Positions 43,806 to 53,688 are shown, numbered from the stretch's first letter. The stretch is DNA of 64,000 bases from Paraprevotella xylaniphila YIT 11841 (GCF_000205165.1 NZ_GL883827.1:62077-126076); one strand, 5' to 3'. Program-made: numbers and translations. Notes: a model not told the origin generated them from the letters alone.

Positions 43806-43834
43806 GGATGCGGGGTGAACATGCCCCCGCATCC
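43806..43834 (+). terminator. Intercistronic hairpin between the CBM-like and GH2 genes
   Basis: GGATGCGGGG (43806-43815) pairs perfectly with CCCCGCATCC (43825-43834) around a 9-base loop, followed by ATTTCTAAAA. It may be a partial terminator or a processing site. It covers the alternative GH2 start at 43808. Confidence 0.55.
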
Positions 43835-43852
43835 ATTTCTAAAATGACCATT

Positions 43853-46800
43853 ATGAAAATAAAACACATGATTGCCGTAAGCCTGCTATTACTCACAGGC
43901 ATACGGACGGCAAATGCCGTAGAATGGCAAATGAAGCAAGGCCCCATGATGACACCTTGGAGCGAAACCCTTGACCCGGAAAATGTGCTCGGCGAATACC
44001 CCCGTCCACAAATGGAACGCCAAGAATGGATGAACTTAAATGGCATCTGGGACTTGCGGAAAGCCATACAAGACGAAGATTACAGCCCCGATTTCATTTA
44101 TGACAAGAAAATACTCGTGCCCTTCCCACTTGAATCGGCCATTTCCGGCGTAATGGAAGAAAGCGACAACCAATGCTATTGGTACAGGCGAACTCTGACG
44201 ATACCGGAAAGCATGAAAGGGAAAAACATCCTGTTGCATTTCGATGCCGTGGATTGGAAAGCGATTGTCTATGTCAATGGAAAAAAAGTAGGCCAACACA
44301 CGGGAGGTTACGACCCGTTCTATTTCGACATAACCTCTGCACTAACAGACGGAGGCGAGCAGGAAATAGCCGTTTATATCCATGACAATACGGGAGCAGA
44401 AGGCCAACCTAAAGGCAAACAAGCCTTGGACAAGTGGGGATGTTGGTACACTCCAGTCAGCGGCATCTGGCAGACGGTTTGGCTCGAACCGGTGAATCCG
44501 GTACATATCACCCGGTTGTCTATCGAACCGGACGTGGACAATTCCTGCTTCAAACTGCAAGTGAACGCTACCGGCGACAGCGAAGCCACTGCCGACATCC
44601 GGTTGTCAGACCCCGACGGTAACACTGTAGCTTCATTGCAAGGCGTAGCCACAGGCACTCCATGCACCTTGCCTGTAAACGCTCCGGAACTGTGGTCGCC
44701 AGAACATCCCTACCTTTACGACCTCAACATCACACTATCTTCGGAAGGACAACAAACCGATGCCGTGAAAAGCTATTGCGGCATGCGCAAGATTGAAGTG
44801 AAAAACGTGGACGGCACACCACGCATCTTCCTGAACGATACACAAATCTTCCAAATGGGACCATTGGACCAAGGTTGGTGGCCGGACGGACTGTACACGG
44901 CACCTAGCGACGAAGCCCTCCTGTTCGACATCAAAGCGATGAAAGAACTTGGCTTCAACATGATACGCAAACACATCAAAGTGGAACCGTCACGCTGGTA
45001 CATGCATTGCGACCGCGAAGGGATATTAGTATGGCAAGACCTGCCCAGTCCTAACCTTCCTGCCGGACACGAAGCCTTTGCAAGGCAGAACTTTGAAGAG
45101 GAAGCTGTCCGCATCATAGATGCTTTCGAAAACCATCCGAGCATCGTGCAATGGGTCGTATTCAATGAGGGGTGGGGACAGTTCGACACCGAACGGATGA
45201 CGCAAGTAGTCATCGACAAAGTCAGCCCGCAAAGCCTTGTCTGCTGCGCCAGCGGATGGAATGATGCCGAAATCGGTGACATCAAGGACTCTCACAGCTA
45301 CCCCTACCCTTCTTGCCCCATCGACCAGAAACGCGCCTGCGTCAACGGTGAATACGGAGGCATCACCCTGAAAGTACCCGGACATATCTGGCCGGGCGGA
45401 GACTTCGGATACACGACAGTGGAAACAGCAGAAGACTTTACCATCATGTTCAATGACTTGGCTGACAAAATCAAAGACCATTATTATTATGGGCTTAATG
45501 CAGCCGTTTACACACAGTTGTCGGACGTGGAAATCGAGAAGAACGGCATCTACACCTATGACCGGCGCATATTGAAACCATATTCACCCACAGGAGAATT
45601 GAAAGATAAAATCTTGGAATGCATCAACATGCCGCAAAGCGACGTAAAGATACAACCCGTCGTATCGACGGCCAAGGAACATAAATACAAATGGAAGTTC
45701 ATCACCGAAGACAATGCACCTCGCCACTGGTTTTCCAAAGGGTTCGACGACAGCCTATGGCCCAAAGGGACTGCCGCATTCGGAAAGAGTTCATTATGGA
45801 ATACGCAAGGACTTATCTCCATACCTTGGACCACACCGCAAATTTACATGCGCCGTTGGTTCTACTTGGGCGACGTAACCCAAGAAATGATCGACTGCAT
45901 GCGCTTCATGATTTACCATGACGATGACATTTTCATCTACATCAACGGAGTTTGGGCTGCCACGAAGAAAGGTTCTGTTTCCAATTACATTCCTTACGAC
46001 ATTTCCGACGAAGCACGCCAGACCCTCAAACCGAACAGTTGGAACCTGATAGCCGTAAAATGCATACAAGGCAGCGGAGAGCAAATCGTAGACGTGGGCA
46101 TCTCGGCGTTTTCAGCCACAGACTTCCATTATAAGGAGGTGTACGACGAATTCACGAACGAAGACTTTACCGAACTTCCGGAACCGGGTAATCCGACAGA
46201 ACCGGTATTTGAAAAAGTGAAATACCCCGTGCCTGCCGAACAAGCGGCTACCGCCATCTCCCGTGGACAGTTCCTGCATTCTACCGACCGTTCCAATGCG
46301 GCTTGGGGAGACTTCGACAACGACGGATTCCTGGAAGTCACTTATTCCGGCAACAACGAACACCAACGGATAACCTCGCGGAAAAAGTTTTCCGCCCTGT
46401 ATGACTATCAAGAAGACGGGACATTCAAGAAGCTGGACAGTCCTTTCGACGTGGTATATTATGCTTGCCCCACATGGTTCGACTACAACAACGACGGCTT
46501 AATGGACTTGTTCGTACCCGGAGTGAAATCCATGGATTATGAAAATGACCTCGATGATGTGGTTGCCTACTTGTACGAGAACAAAGGTATCGGACCGGAC
46601 GGGCAATATGTATTTGAAGAAGTAAACCAAGCCACGCCGGAAAGCAACCTCATGGGAATCTCTCCTATCTACGGCTCGCTGGACGGTGGACGGTCGCGCC
46701 ACTACGTATCCGTAGGCGATTATGACAAAGACGGTTACCTTGACCTCATCATCGCCGGACTGGACGACTACGAAGACAAAGACGGCATCACGGATGAAAA

Positions 46801-48148
46801 CGGTAACCCCGTCGTACACCACGACCGGCGCGTGCTTTACCTCTATAAAAACAATAAAGGGAAAGGATTCATCCGGCAAGAAACCCCTCTGGACGGCGAC
46901 AAACCCTTCACGGGGCTGTCAAGAGGTTCGGTACATTTTGCCGATATGGACAACGACGGTTGGTTGGATATCATCTCATCCGGTTACGGCCCGGGCGAAG
47001 GCAATCTCCGCATCTATTGGAACAATGGCGACGGCACTTTCTCCGAAAACGGGCAATACCTATACGGATCATACGATTCGTCTTGTTTCCCCTGCGACCT
47101 GAATGCCGACAGGTGGACGGACATCGTGGTAACCGGATATTCTGCCACCAAAGGACAGAATGCCAAATCATTCTACGTATACCGCAATAAGGGCGGACGG
47201 ACATTTGAGATGTTGGACGATTTGTTCTGCGGATTTGAAGGAGTAGACGGGGCTACCCCCTCGTTCGGCGACGTGAACCACGACGGGCTGCCGGACATCT
47301 TAGCGGGCGGACACGGCGAAAGCCACGAAATCACAACCTGGCTTTATCTGAACCGGGGAGATTTCTGTTTCAAGCCCTACGGCGGATGGTACGACACGGA
47401 ATCTCCTTGGACGTTCAACCGCATCACCCACGGTAACAATCATTTGATAGACTTCGACAACGATGGCTATCTGGATGCCTGGAACATGGGATGGGCGCAT
47501 AGTGACGTATGCTCACGCGAATGCGCCACCGAACTTTACCGGAACATGTCGTCCGACAAGGGAGCCGTCCCCAACGGAGCCCCCACCGCCCCCAAAAACC
47601 TGAAAGCCGTCTACGACCAAGCCACAAAGATGGTCACTTTCAGTTGGGACGCAGCTTCGGATGACGTCACTCCCCAAGAAGCCTTGCAATACAACCTGTA
47701 TTTGAAAAAATCGGGTTCAGACAATATCTTCATGACCGTGCCGGCTGACGTGCAAACCGGTTTCATCAAAACAGGAGAAATCTCGGGACAAATCTCGACG
47801 ACCGTCTACTCCATGTACATAGATGACGAGGAAGCCACGTATGAATGGGGCGTACAGGCCATCGACAACGGCAAGAGAGGCGGAGCGTTCACACAGTCCC
47901 GCTTCGACCCGTCCGGCAGTTCCGTAGAGGAATATATGCTCCCCGGCGTCCGGATATATGGTGCAAATGGCAAATTGCATTACCACGTGAACGAAAGCAC
48001 AACCCTGACCATCATGGATGAAACCGGAACCACCATTTCCCACATGACTGTCAACGGCAGCGGAACAACCGACATTCCCCTACACGGGGTCTATCTCATA
48101 AAAGCCGACATTGGAAATAAGGCACAAACTTTCAAAGTTGTCTTATAA
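43853..48148 (+). CDS. GH2 glycoside hydrolase with FG-GAP repeats and T9SS tail
   Basis: A secreted 1431-residue enzyme, probably acting on beta-galactosides or related glycans. In order: signal peptide (MKIKHMIAVSLLLLTGIRTANA), GH2 sugar-binding domain (about 35-200, YVNGKKVGQHTGGYDPFYFD), immunoglobulin-like domain, and GH2 barrel with acid/base glutamate in VVFNEGWGQFD near 443 and candidate nucleophile in CVNGEYGG near 497. Then a jelly-roll domain (about 600-760), seven FG-GAP/VCBS-type calcium loops such as DFDNDGFLEV, DYDKDGYLDL and DVNHDGLPDI (about 815-1225), a fibronectin-like domain and a T9SS tail. The ATG at 43853 is chosen for the signal peptide. A GH2 fused to a propeller-like repeat set is unusual. 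Confidence 0.88.
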   Translation: MKIKHMIAVSLLLLTGIRTANAVEWQMKQGPMMTPWSETLDPENVLGEYPRPQMERQEWMNLNGIWDLRKAIQDEDYSPDFIYDKKILVPFPLESAISGVMEESDNQCYWYRRTLTIPESMKGKNILLHFDAVDWKAIVYVNGKKVGQHTGGYDPFYFDITSALTDGGEQEIAVYIHDNTGAEGQPKGKQALDKWGCWYTPVSGIWQTVWLEPVNPVHITRLSIEPDVDNSCFKLQVNATGDSEATADIRLSDPDGNTVASLQGVATGTPCTLPVNAPELWSPEHPYLYDLNITLSSEGQQTDAVKSYCGMRKIEVKNVDGTPRIFLNDTQIFQMGPLDQGWWPDGLYTAPSDEALLFDIKAMKELGFNMIRKHIKVEPSRWYMHCDREGILVWQDLPSPNLPAGHEAFARQNFEEEAVRIIDAFENHPSIVQWVVFNEGWGQFDTERMTQVVIDKVSPQSLVCCASGWNDAEIGDIKDSHSYPYPSCPIDQKRACVNGEYGGITLKVPGHIWPGGDFGYTTVETAEDFTIMFNDLADKIKDHYYYGLNAAVYTQLSDVEIEKNGIYTYDRRILKPYSPTGELKDKILECINMPQSDVKIQPVVSTAKEHKYKWKFITEDNAPRHWFSKGFDDSLWPKGTAAFGKSSLWNTQGLISIPWTTPQIYMRRWFYLGDVTQEMIDCMRFMIYHDDDIFIYINGVWAATKKGSVSNYIPYDISDEARQTLKPNSWNLIAVKCIQGSGEQIVDVGISAFSATDFHYKEVYDEFTNEDFTELPEPGNPTEPVFEKVKYPVPAEQAATAISRGQFLHSTDRSNAAWGDFDNDGFLEVTYSGNNEHQRITSRKKFSALYDYQEDGTFKKLDSPFDVVYYACPTWFDYNNDGLMDLFVPGVKSMDYENDLDDVVAYLYENKGIGPDGQYVFEEVNQATPESNLMGISPIYGSLDGGRSRHYVSVGDYDKDGYLDLIIAGLDDYEDKDGITDENGNPVVHHDRRVLYLYKNNKGKGFIRQETPLDGDKPFTGLSRGSVHFADMDNDGWLDIISSGYGPGEGNLRIYWNNGDGTFSENGQYLYGSYDSSCFPCDLNADRWTDIVVTGYSATKGQNAKSFYVYRNKGGRTFEMLDDLFCGFEGVDGATPSFGDVNHDGLPDILAGGHGESHEITTWLYLNRGDFCFKPYGGWYDTESPWTFNRITHGNNHLIDFDNDGYLDAWNMGWAHSDVCSRECATELYRNMSSDKGAVPNGAPTAPKNLKAVYDQATKMVTFSWDAASDDVTPQEALQYNLYLKKSGSDNIFMTVPADVQTGFIKTGEISGQISTTVYSMYIDDEEATYEWGVQAIDNGKRGGAFTQSRFDPSGSSVEEYMLPGVRIYGANGKLHYHVNESTTLTIMDETGTTISHMTVNGSGTTDIPLHGVYLIKADIGNKAQTFKVVL

Positions 48149-48168
48149 CCACTTCCACAAACTGAATT

Positions 48169-48220
48169 ACGTACACTTCCGCAGATAAAACCACATTATC
48201 CTATGGGCGGAAGTGCACGT
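48169..48220 (+). terminator. Terminator after the GH2 gene
   Basis: A 14-base stem (48169-48182 with 48207-48220, one mismatch) is followed by TTTCTTTTTC. It begins 20 bases after the stop codon and separates the GH2 and GH29 transcripts. Confidence 0.75.
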
Positions 48221-48301
48221 TTCTTTTTCTCTTCCCCCGTTTTGGTGCAGCTATTACATTATTTGAAGCATACATCAACTTTTTGAAAGCTGCGGAATAC
48301 A

Positions 48302-48309
48302 TACCTTTG
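48302..48309 (+). promoter_or_regulatory. -7 promoter element of the GH29 gene
   Basis: TACCTTTG fits TAnnTTTG and lies 49 bases before the start codon. TTTG at 48282-48285 is 16 bases upstream, slightly closer than usual. Confidence 0.5.
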
Positions 48310-48358
48310 CTATGCAAAAGAAACTATTTTTTATAACCATTAAAAACATTCGTCATTT

Positions 48359-49756
48359 ATGTACAAAAGTTTAAGAAGCATGCTGCTCATGGTTACCTGC
48401 GCAGTGTGTGGTTCAGTCCTCGCCCAAGACAACCTGAAAGCCATGCAACAGAAATTCGTCAACGAGAAGTTCGGCATGTTCATCCATTTCAACATGCCCT
48501 CATTTGTGGACGAAGACTGGCCCGACCCCGACATGCCGGCCGAAACCTTCCACCCGAAGAAACTGGACTGTAACCAATGGGCCGAAGCTGCCCTTAGTGC
48601 AGGAATGAAGTTCGGATGCCTGACCACAAAACACCACAGTGGTTATTGCATTTGGGACACGAAGACCACGGAATACAACGTCATGAACAGCCCCCTGAAA
48701 CGTGACGTGGTACGGGAATACGTGGACGCTTTCCGTAAAAAAGGGTTGGAGGTGATGTTATATTATTCCATCCTCGACACGCACCACCGTTTACGTCCGG
48801 GATTTATCCATCGTGACCACATCGATTTGATTAAAAATCAATTAAAGGAGCTGCTGACTAACTATGGCCCCATTTCCGCCCTCATCATCGACGGTTGGGA
48901 CGCTCCTTGGTCGCGCATTTCATACGAAGAAGTCCCGTTCGATGACATCTACCACTTCATCAAACAGCTCCAACCGAACTGCCTCGTCATGGACTTGAAT
49001 TCTGCCAAATACCCACAGGACGCATTGTTCTACACCGACATCAAGTCCTTCGAACAGAATGCCGGACAACACATCTCCAAAGACACCAACCGGATGCCGG
49101 CCTTGTCGTGCCTGCCGCTGAACTCGTCGTGGTTCTGGAAAAGCGACTTCCCCACAACGGACGTGAAATCGCCCGAATGGATTGTCAACGAGAACCTGGT
49201 ACCTTTCAACAAAGCATACTGCACCTTCATCCTCAATGTGTCACCCAACCGGGACGGATTGATTGACGACAATGCCTTGGAGGCGTTGAAGGAAATCGGC
49301 CGCCTTTGGAAAGGAAAAGAAGGCGGTGAAATGACGTTGGGCGAATATGAACGTCCGATTACAGCAGAAAACATCGCCAAACACCGTCCGGCCAATTCCA
49401 GTTGGAGTTACGATTCTTTCATCATGGACTTCGGGAACGACGACAACTTCGGCTCGGCCTGGCATTCCAACCCGAGAATCAAAGAACCATGGTACGAAGT
49501 GGAATTTGAACGCACGCGCCCGTTCAACATGATTTCACTCGTAGACAACAACGAAAGCTTCAGCAGCTACCGCATACACTACCTCAAAGACGGAGTTTGG
49601 CATGAGATTCCCGTGACACCGAAGAACGGGAAAATAAAAGTGCACCGCTTTGATGAAGTATGGGGCAATAAAGTCAAAGTCACTTTCACCAAGAAGAACG
49701 AAAACGAACGCATGTACCTGAATGAAATCGGCGTGTACAACGAACGCCGCGACTAA
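48359..49756 (+). CDS. GH29 alpha-L-fucosidase
   Basis: A secreted retaining fucosidase of 465 residues that would release alpha-linked fucose from glycans. It has a signal peptide (MYKSLRSMLLMVTCAVCGSVLA), the family start KFGMFIHFNMPSF near residue 37, TKHHSGYCIWDT near 85, and the nucleophile aspartate in the ALIIDGWDAPW segment near 178 (GH29 usually has W-F-D-G). SFEQNAG and LILNVSPNRDG-like (TFILNVSPNRDGLIDD near 288) follow. The C-terminal 130 residues (from about 335) look like an F5/8-type sugar-binding sandwich. It has its own promoter and follows the GH2 gene. Confidence 0.92.
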   Translation: MYKSLRSMLLMVTCAVCGSVLAQDNLKAMQQKFVNEKFGMFIHFNMPSFVDEDWPDPDMPAETFHPKKLDCNQWAEAALSAGMKFGCLTTKHHSGYCIWDTKTTEYNVMNSPLKRDVVREYVDAFRKKGLEVMLYYSILDTHHRLRPGFIHRDHIDLIKNQLKELLTNYGPISALIIDGWDAPWSRISYEEVPFDDIYHFIKQLQPNCLVMDLNSAKYPQDALFYTDIKSFEQNAGQHISKDTNRMPALSCLPLNSSWFWKSDFPTTDVKSPEWIVNENLVPFNKAYCTFILNVSPNRDGLIDDNALEALKEIGRLWKGKEGGEMTLGEYERPITAENIAKHRPANSSWSYDSFIMDFGNDDNFGSAWHSNPRIKEPWYEVEFERTRPFNMISLVDNNESFSSYRIHYLKDGVWHEIPVTPKNGKIKVHRFDEVWGNKVKVTFTKKNENERMYLNEIGVYNERRD

Positions 49757-49765
49757 AAAAGATTT

Positions 49766-49811
49766 CCCCTTATTCAGTCCTCTCCCATCTGGAAAGAGAA
49801 AGAATAAGGGG
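49766..49811. terminator. Bidirectional terminator between GH29 and the PCMD/MBG protein
   Basis: CCCCTTATTC (49766-49775) pairs with GAATAAGGGG (49802-49811), followed by ATTATTATA on the plus strand and AAATC then TTTTTTAG on the minus strand. It separates convergent genes. Confidence 0.75.
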
Positions 49812-49855
49812 ATTATTATACGTGCACGGCATCTAAAGCCGACACACATTCCAAC

Positions 49856-52501
49856 TTACTTTATCAACAAGCGGAAAGCACCCTTTTGTGTCTTCACGAT
49901 GTATAATGTATTGGTACGCAAAGCTACCGGAATAACAGTGCCTTCATACCGACCGACCAAAGCTCCTGTCAAGGCGTAAACTTCCACGCGTCCGCCGCAA
50001 GGCACATACAAATTCCCATTAGCATAAGCCACTTTCACGTCTCCACTATTTACAGATGTAACTCCATTGCCCTTTTCCACCGTCAAAATACCATTTACGG
50101 TCTTCACTTCATAGTTTTCGGGCATGCTCTCAACTTTCACTACGATAGGATAAGTACCAGGTACGAGTTCCGTCGGAAGTTCGGGTTGCGCCACAGGTTC
50201 AGTTTCAAAAACGGTCTCCACTGTATCTTTCCCTATCCAACCCTCATATACCAAATCGTAGGTCGGAGGCAGTTCCTCATCCACTTTAACCGTCACATTC
50301 TTTGCCGTAACCGTAAGCAAAGCTTTCTGTACTTCGAACGACACCTTCGTTGTAGTGGCACCGTAATCCACATCATCCACCGTTTTGGCGTTAGTCATTA
50401 CCACCAACTCAGCCTCACCCGCTTTCTTTGCCGTAACCACACCTTTAGATGTCATACTCACCACGCCTGAAGTCAACACCTTATTACTATATGTAATACC
50501 ATGCTCATTGGAAACTAACGTGAATTCATCACCATAAACAACTTTCTCGGGTATTGTTACCGTAATATCAGGATTGGCCGCCATGACAAGTTTGGCAACA
50601 TCTGGTACAATACTGATAAGGTCAAAGTTATCAAAAGACACCTGTTCCGGCAATTTCAGTGAAACCGGGAACTCATCACCAATTTCAGCATCCTTGCTCA
50701 CCGTACATACCACCTCCGGCTGAACGTCCATATTGGCCAAAACGTCTTCATCATCATATACAACATCCGTGTATTCTACCGTAAAGATGTATTCATCTTG
50801 CCCCACAGCCACTTTCACAGTACGATATTGTTCACCGTCGTATACCGATGACAAAGTATTGTTTCCATATCTGACGTATACACCCACTTTATTTTTCACC
50901 ACCGCAAACTTTGCCTTGTCCGACAACGCAAGTTCATAATTTGCAGCCTCTCCGCCACTTAATGCAGCCTCACGCATGTCACCGGCCTTTTCTTCTTCTT
51001 TTGGCGCATTAGCCTTCACCGTAGGAAGCTTGGAAAGAATTTCCTCCACAGGTTTCTCGGCATCATCACCTTTCAAGCCATCCAAAACAAACGAATAACC
51101 ACATTTGCCTTTATCTAAATTGGAAGTACTTACATTGACGCCGCGCCAACACCAGGCATCTTCCGCAAGGGAAACATTCAATACCGCCTTGGACACCTGC
51201 ACCATCAACGGTTCAGAAACAGCCGGAGTATAATCTTCACTACCGGTCTGACTTGCCGTTACCATAACTTCACCGGCTCCAATAGCATGTAATTTCCCAT
51301 CTTCTCCTTGTTTCAGTACGCCGTCGACAGAGAATGAATAACTAAAAGCCTGGTCACTATTGGATACAAAACCAAGTCCATCTAAGGCATCACCATACGT
51401 GATGGACGGTGCCGCTTCGGGTAAGGAAATCACGGTTTGTACTCCCTTAAATGTCAACTTGTAAGTATTTTCTTTCTCACCTTTGGCAGTATCGTCGGTC
51501 ACAACAATTGTCGTCACATTTCCGTTTTTTGAGACAGCCACTTTGGCATCTTTACCAAAAGCCTTGGCTTCCACTTTGGCATCCACCATGTCACCGGGTA
51601 GTTGGTATTCGAATACGCCATTGTCAAAACCGGAAACCTCTTGCCCTCCCACCGTCAGGCTTTTCAGGCGTGAATTATAAATGAATCGCACATCGTCCAC
51701 CGTCAGTGTATTGCCGGTTCCTAATGCAGAACGGTCGAAGTAATCGGAAGCAGCAAAAATAATATTCATCTTTTCCGGATTCACATCCGATTTATAATCG
51801 ATGGCAAAAGAATTACGCGTCCAGTTTTCAACATCGCCCTCAATATAATATTCATTAGAAGCCACTAACTTGGCATCTCCGGTCACACCTTCTGTTATCT
51901 TTCCCAAAATATCCTTCTCGCGGTCTACCATATCAATAACCTCCGGCGCATTGCTCATTCCGGTAGTAACTTTCGAAACCGAACTTCCCGTCCATGAATA
52001 AAACACCACCGTAGCCCTTTCACTTTCATTAAAAGAACCGTTTGCAGGTTTCTCATGCGCATGAGTACGCTTTATATAAAAAGCCAAAGAATCTGGACGA
52101 GAAGTAAAGGCGACACCACCATACGCACCACCGTCACTGGTATCTTCCGGAGTTCCTACATTAGACACATCACCATATGCCCAAGCCTTACCCAACGTGA
52201 TATATCCGGGAGCGGTTGCACCGATGCCGAACATTCCGACGTAATCATTCCACATTCGCACGGAATGTCCATCTTCATTGCCTATACGGTCGGCATCTGC
52301 TTCCACTAATTCTTTCTTCATCGTGATGATGAAGTTCTTGCATACACTGGATGCCATCCAACCCTTCGGCTGCGTACCCACTGCCGTCTTTCCATCGGGA
52401 TAGCAAGTTTCCCAAGGCCCATCAAACGAACCGTCAAAACCCTGTGCCGCCATCGAAGCCGATGCCAACAACAAAGTAGATAAAAGTAGATTTCTCTTCA
52501 T
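49856..52501 (-). CDS. T9SS-secreted protein with PCMD-like and MBG-type domains
   Basis: An 881-residue surface protein. It has a signal peptide (MKRNLLLSTLLLASASMAA), an N-terminal jelly-roll (about 22-275) resembling the PCMD putative carbohydrate-binding domain (FDGPWETCYPDG, VDDVRFIYNSRLKSLTVGG), then several beta-sandwich repeats. These include Big-like segments (GEVMVTASQTGSEDYTPAVS near 415) and an MBG-type unit (LTVTAKNVTVKVDEELPPTY near 725). A T9SS tail (VEVYALTGALVGRYEG) ends it. No catalytic residues are recognised. It probably has an adhesive or glycan-binding role beside the GH29 and GH2 genes. Its promoter is a full consensus match. Confidence 0.75.
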   Translation of the reverse strand: MKRNLLLSTLLLASASMAAQGFDGSFDGPWETCYPDGKTAVGTQPKGWMASSVCKNFIITMKKELVEADADRIGNEDGHSVRMWNDYVGMFGIGATAPGYITLGKAWAYGDVSNVGTPEDTSDGGAYGGVAFTSRPDSLAFYIKRTHAHEKPANGSFNESERATVVFYSWTGSSVSKVTTGMSNAPEVIDMVDREKDILGKITEGVTGDAKLVASNEYYIEGDVENWTRNSFAIDYKSDVNPEKMNIIFAASDYFDRSALGTGNTLTVDDVRFIYNSRLKSLTVGGQEVSGFDNGVFEYQLPGDMVDAKVEAKAFGKDAKVAVSKNGNVTTIVVTDDTAKGEKENTYKLTFKGVQTVISLPEAAPSITYGDALDGLGFVSNSDQAFSYSFSVDGVLKQGEDGKLHAIGAGEVMVTASQTGSEDYTPAVSEPLMVQVSKAVLNVSLAEDAWCWRGVNVSTSNLDKGKCGYSFVLDGLKGDDAEKPVEEILSKLPTVKANAPKEEEKAGDMREAALSGGEAANYELALSDKAKFAVVKNKVGVYVRYGNNTLSSVYDGEQYRTVKVAVGQDEYIFTVEYTDVVYDDEDVLANMDVQPEVVCTVSKDAEIGDEFPVSLKLPEQVSFDNFDLISIVPDVAKLVMAANPDITVTIPEKVVYGDEFTLVSNEHGITYSNKVLTSGVVSMTSKGVVTAKKAGEAELVVMTNAKTVDDVDYGATTTKVSFEVQKALLTVTAKNVTVKVDEELPPTYDLVYEGWIGKDTVETVFETEPVAQPELPTELVPGTYPIVVKVESMPENYEVKTVNGILTVEKGNGVTSVNSGDVKVAYANGNLYVPCGGRVEVYALTGALVGRYEGTVIPVALRTNTLYIVKTQKGAFRLLIK

Positions 52502-52559
52502 TATTTTCTTTTTTAAGAATTATACATACTTTCTTTACGCACATTACAATTAATGAAGA

Positions 52560-52590
52560 CAAAGTTACCATTGTTCGCATGAAAGACAAA
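52560..52590 (-). promoter_or_regulatory. Promoter of the PCMD/MBG protein gene
   Basis: Minus-strand TTTG (52587-52590) and TAACTTTG (52560-52567) are spaced 19 bases apart, matching the Bacteroides consensus, about 58 bases before the start codon. Confidence 0.7.
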
Positions 52591-52655
52591 GCAAATACGG
52601 TAAAAAGAGGAGGTTTACCGAAATATATACCGAAAAATCCATTCTAAAGTACCAC

Positions 52656-53114
52656 TCAGCGGATTGCTACAGGCTCCCATAACATTGAATAGTCTATACC
52701 ATCCTCCAAAACACATTTCCCCGTCCGCGTTGGCAATGCCACGGTCTTTTTTTCAGGTTCAGGGTTTGTAACCGAAAAGTCGGACCGAGATATCCCCCCC
52801 GCTTTGCTTTCTCTACCATCCTGCCATGAGGCAACTTTACTTTCCGGCCGAACGAAATAAACCGTATCACGCACGACCTCATGGCATATTACCGTATCTA
52901 TTTCCTGCGCAACCTGCCGAAACGACGATTCATCTGACATTTTACCTAATTCCACTCCCCATAAAAGACCAACCACGGCTGCCACCGGCGTAGCTACCCA
53001 TCCCCAAGAAATGCCACTACCCCGACGCGGGTTCCGTGGCACACATAAACGACCGTTTTCTTCATTCCGCAGCCGTATGGCTGCCTGTGAAACTTGTTCC
53101 TCAAAGTGTTTCAT
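52656..53114 (-). CDS. Small single-pass membrane protein, possible anti-sigma-like regulator
   Basis: A 152-residue protein of unknown family. The N-terminal 35 residues are charged, followed by one hydrophobic helix (about 37-57, GWVATPVAAVVGLLWGVELG) and an external-type polar part. Its start overlaps the end of the ECF sigma gene by 14 bases, the classic arrangement for a membrane anti-sigma factor. It lacks any recognisable zinc-type or FecR domain, so the role is inferred from context only. Confidence 0.55.
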   Translation of the reverse strand: MKHFEEQVSQAAIRLRNEENGRLCVPRNPRRGSGISWGWVATPVAAVVGLLWGVELGKMSDESSFRQVAQEIDTVICHEVVRDTVYFVRPESKVASWQDGRESKAGGISRSDFSVTNPEPEKKTVALPTRTGKCVLEDGIDYSMLWEPVAIR

Positions 53115-53688
53115 AAACCTTCAATTTCTTTCTTAAGTATTGCAATAAATAATGAAGACGCGATTTCACCGTACCTTCCGGGATACCCATTACTTCGGCC
53201 AGTTGCGGCACCGTAAGTTCCTCCTCATAACGCAAAGCAAACAGCACACGTTGCTCCGGAGGCAGCTTGTCCAACAATGTGGAGAGTTCGCGATCGAACA
53301 TCTGGACATCCATCCGAAGTTCCGGCTGTTCCTCATACGTATCCGGCCCGCCACGCACCTCTTCCGCAAAACCTACCGCAATATTCCGGAAACGATATTC
53401 ATTCCTGCACAGATTATAGGCCATCGTGAAAAACCAAGGACATAACTCCCGTCCGCATTCATACCGCCCCCTTACCGCCCATACGCGCAAGAACAGTTCC
53501 TGTGTGAAGTCCGAAGCCAACTGCCCTTCCCGCCCCAACATACGGAAGAAGAAGCCATACAGGCGGCGGGCATAACGACGGTACAGTTCATCGAAAGCCT
53601 TTTCGTCACCCATTTGCCGTACACGTCCCATCAATTCCTCGTCCGACAGTTTCCGCAACGACGGCCTGAAGTTTATTTTTACCGCCAT
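53101..53688 (-). CDS. ECF-type RNA polymerase sigma factor
   Basis: A 195-residue sigma-70 family regulator. Region 2 is seen as DEKAFDELYRRYARRLYGFFFRM and ASDFTQELFLRVWA (near 30-75), and region 4 as LDKLPPEQRVLFALRYEEELT and VPQLAEVMGIPEGTVKSRLHYLLQYLRKKL near 140-185. The spacing between regions is typical for ECF factors. I choose the ATG at 53688 (MAVKINFRPSL...), which overlaps the upstream gene by 10 bases; an earlier in-frame start adds a segment inside that gene. Targets are unknown, and the co-transcribed secreted and membrane proteins suggest envelope or surface regulation. Confidence 0.93.
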   Translation of the reverse strand: MAVKINFRPSLRKLSDEELMGRVRQMGDEKAFDELYRRYARRLYGFFFRMLGREGQLASDFTQELFLRVWAVRGRYECGRELCPWFFTMAYNLCRNEYRFRNIAVGFAEEVRGGPDTYEEQPELRMDVQMFDRELSTLLDKLPPEQRVLFALRYEEELTVPQLAEVMGIPEGTVKSRLHYLLQYLRKKLKVYETL

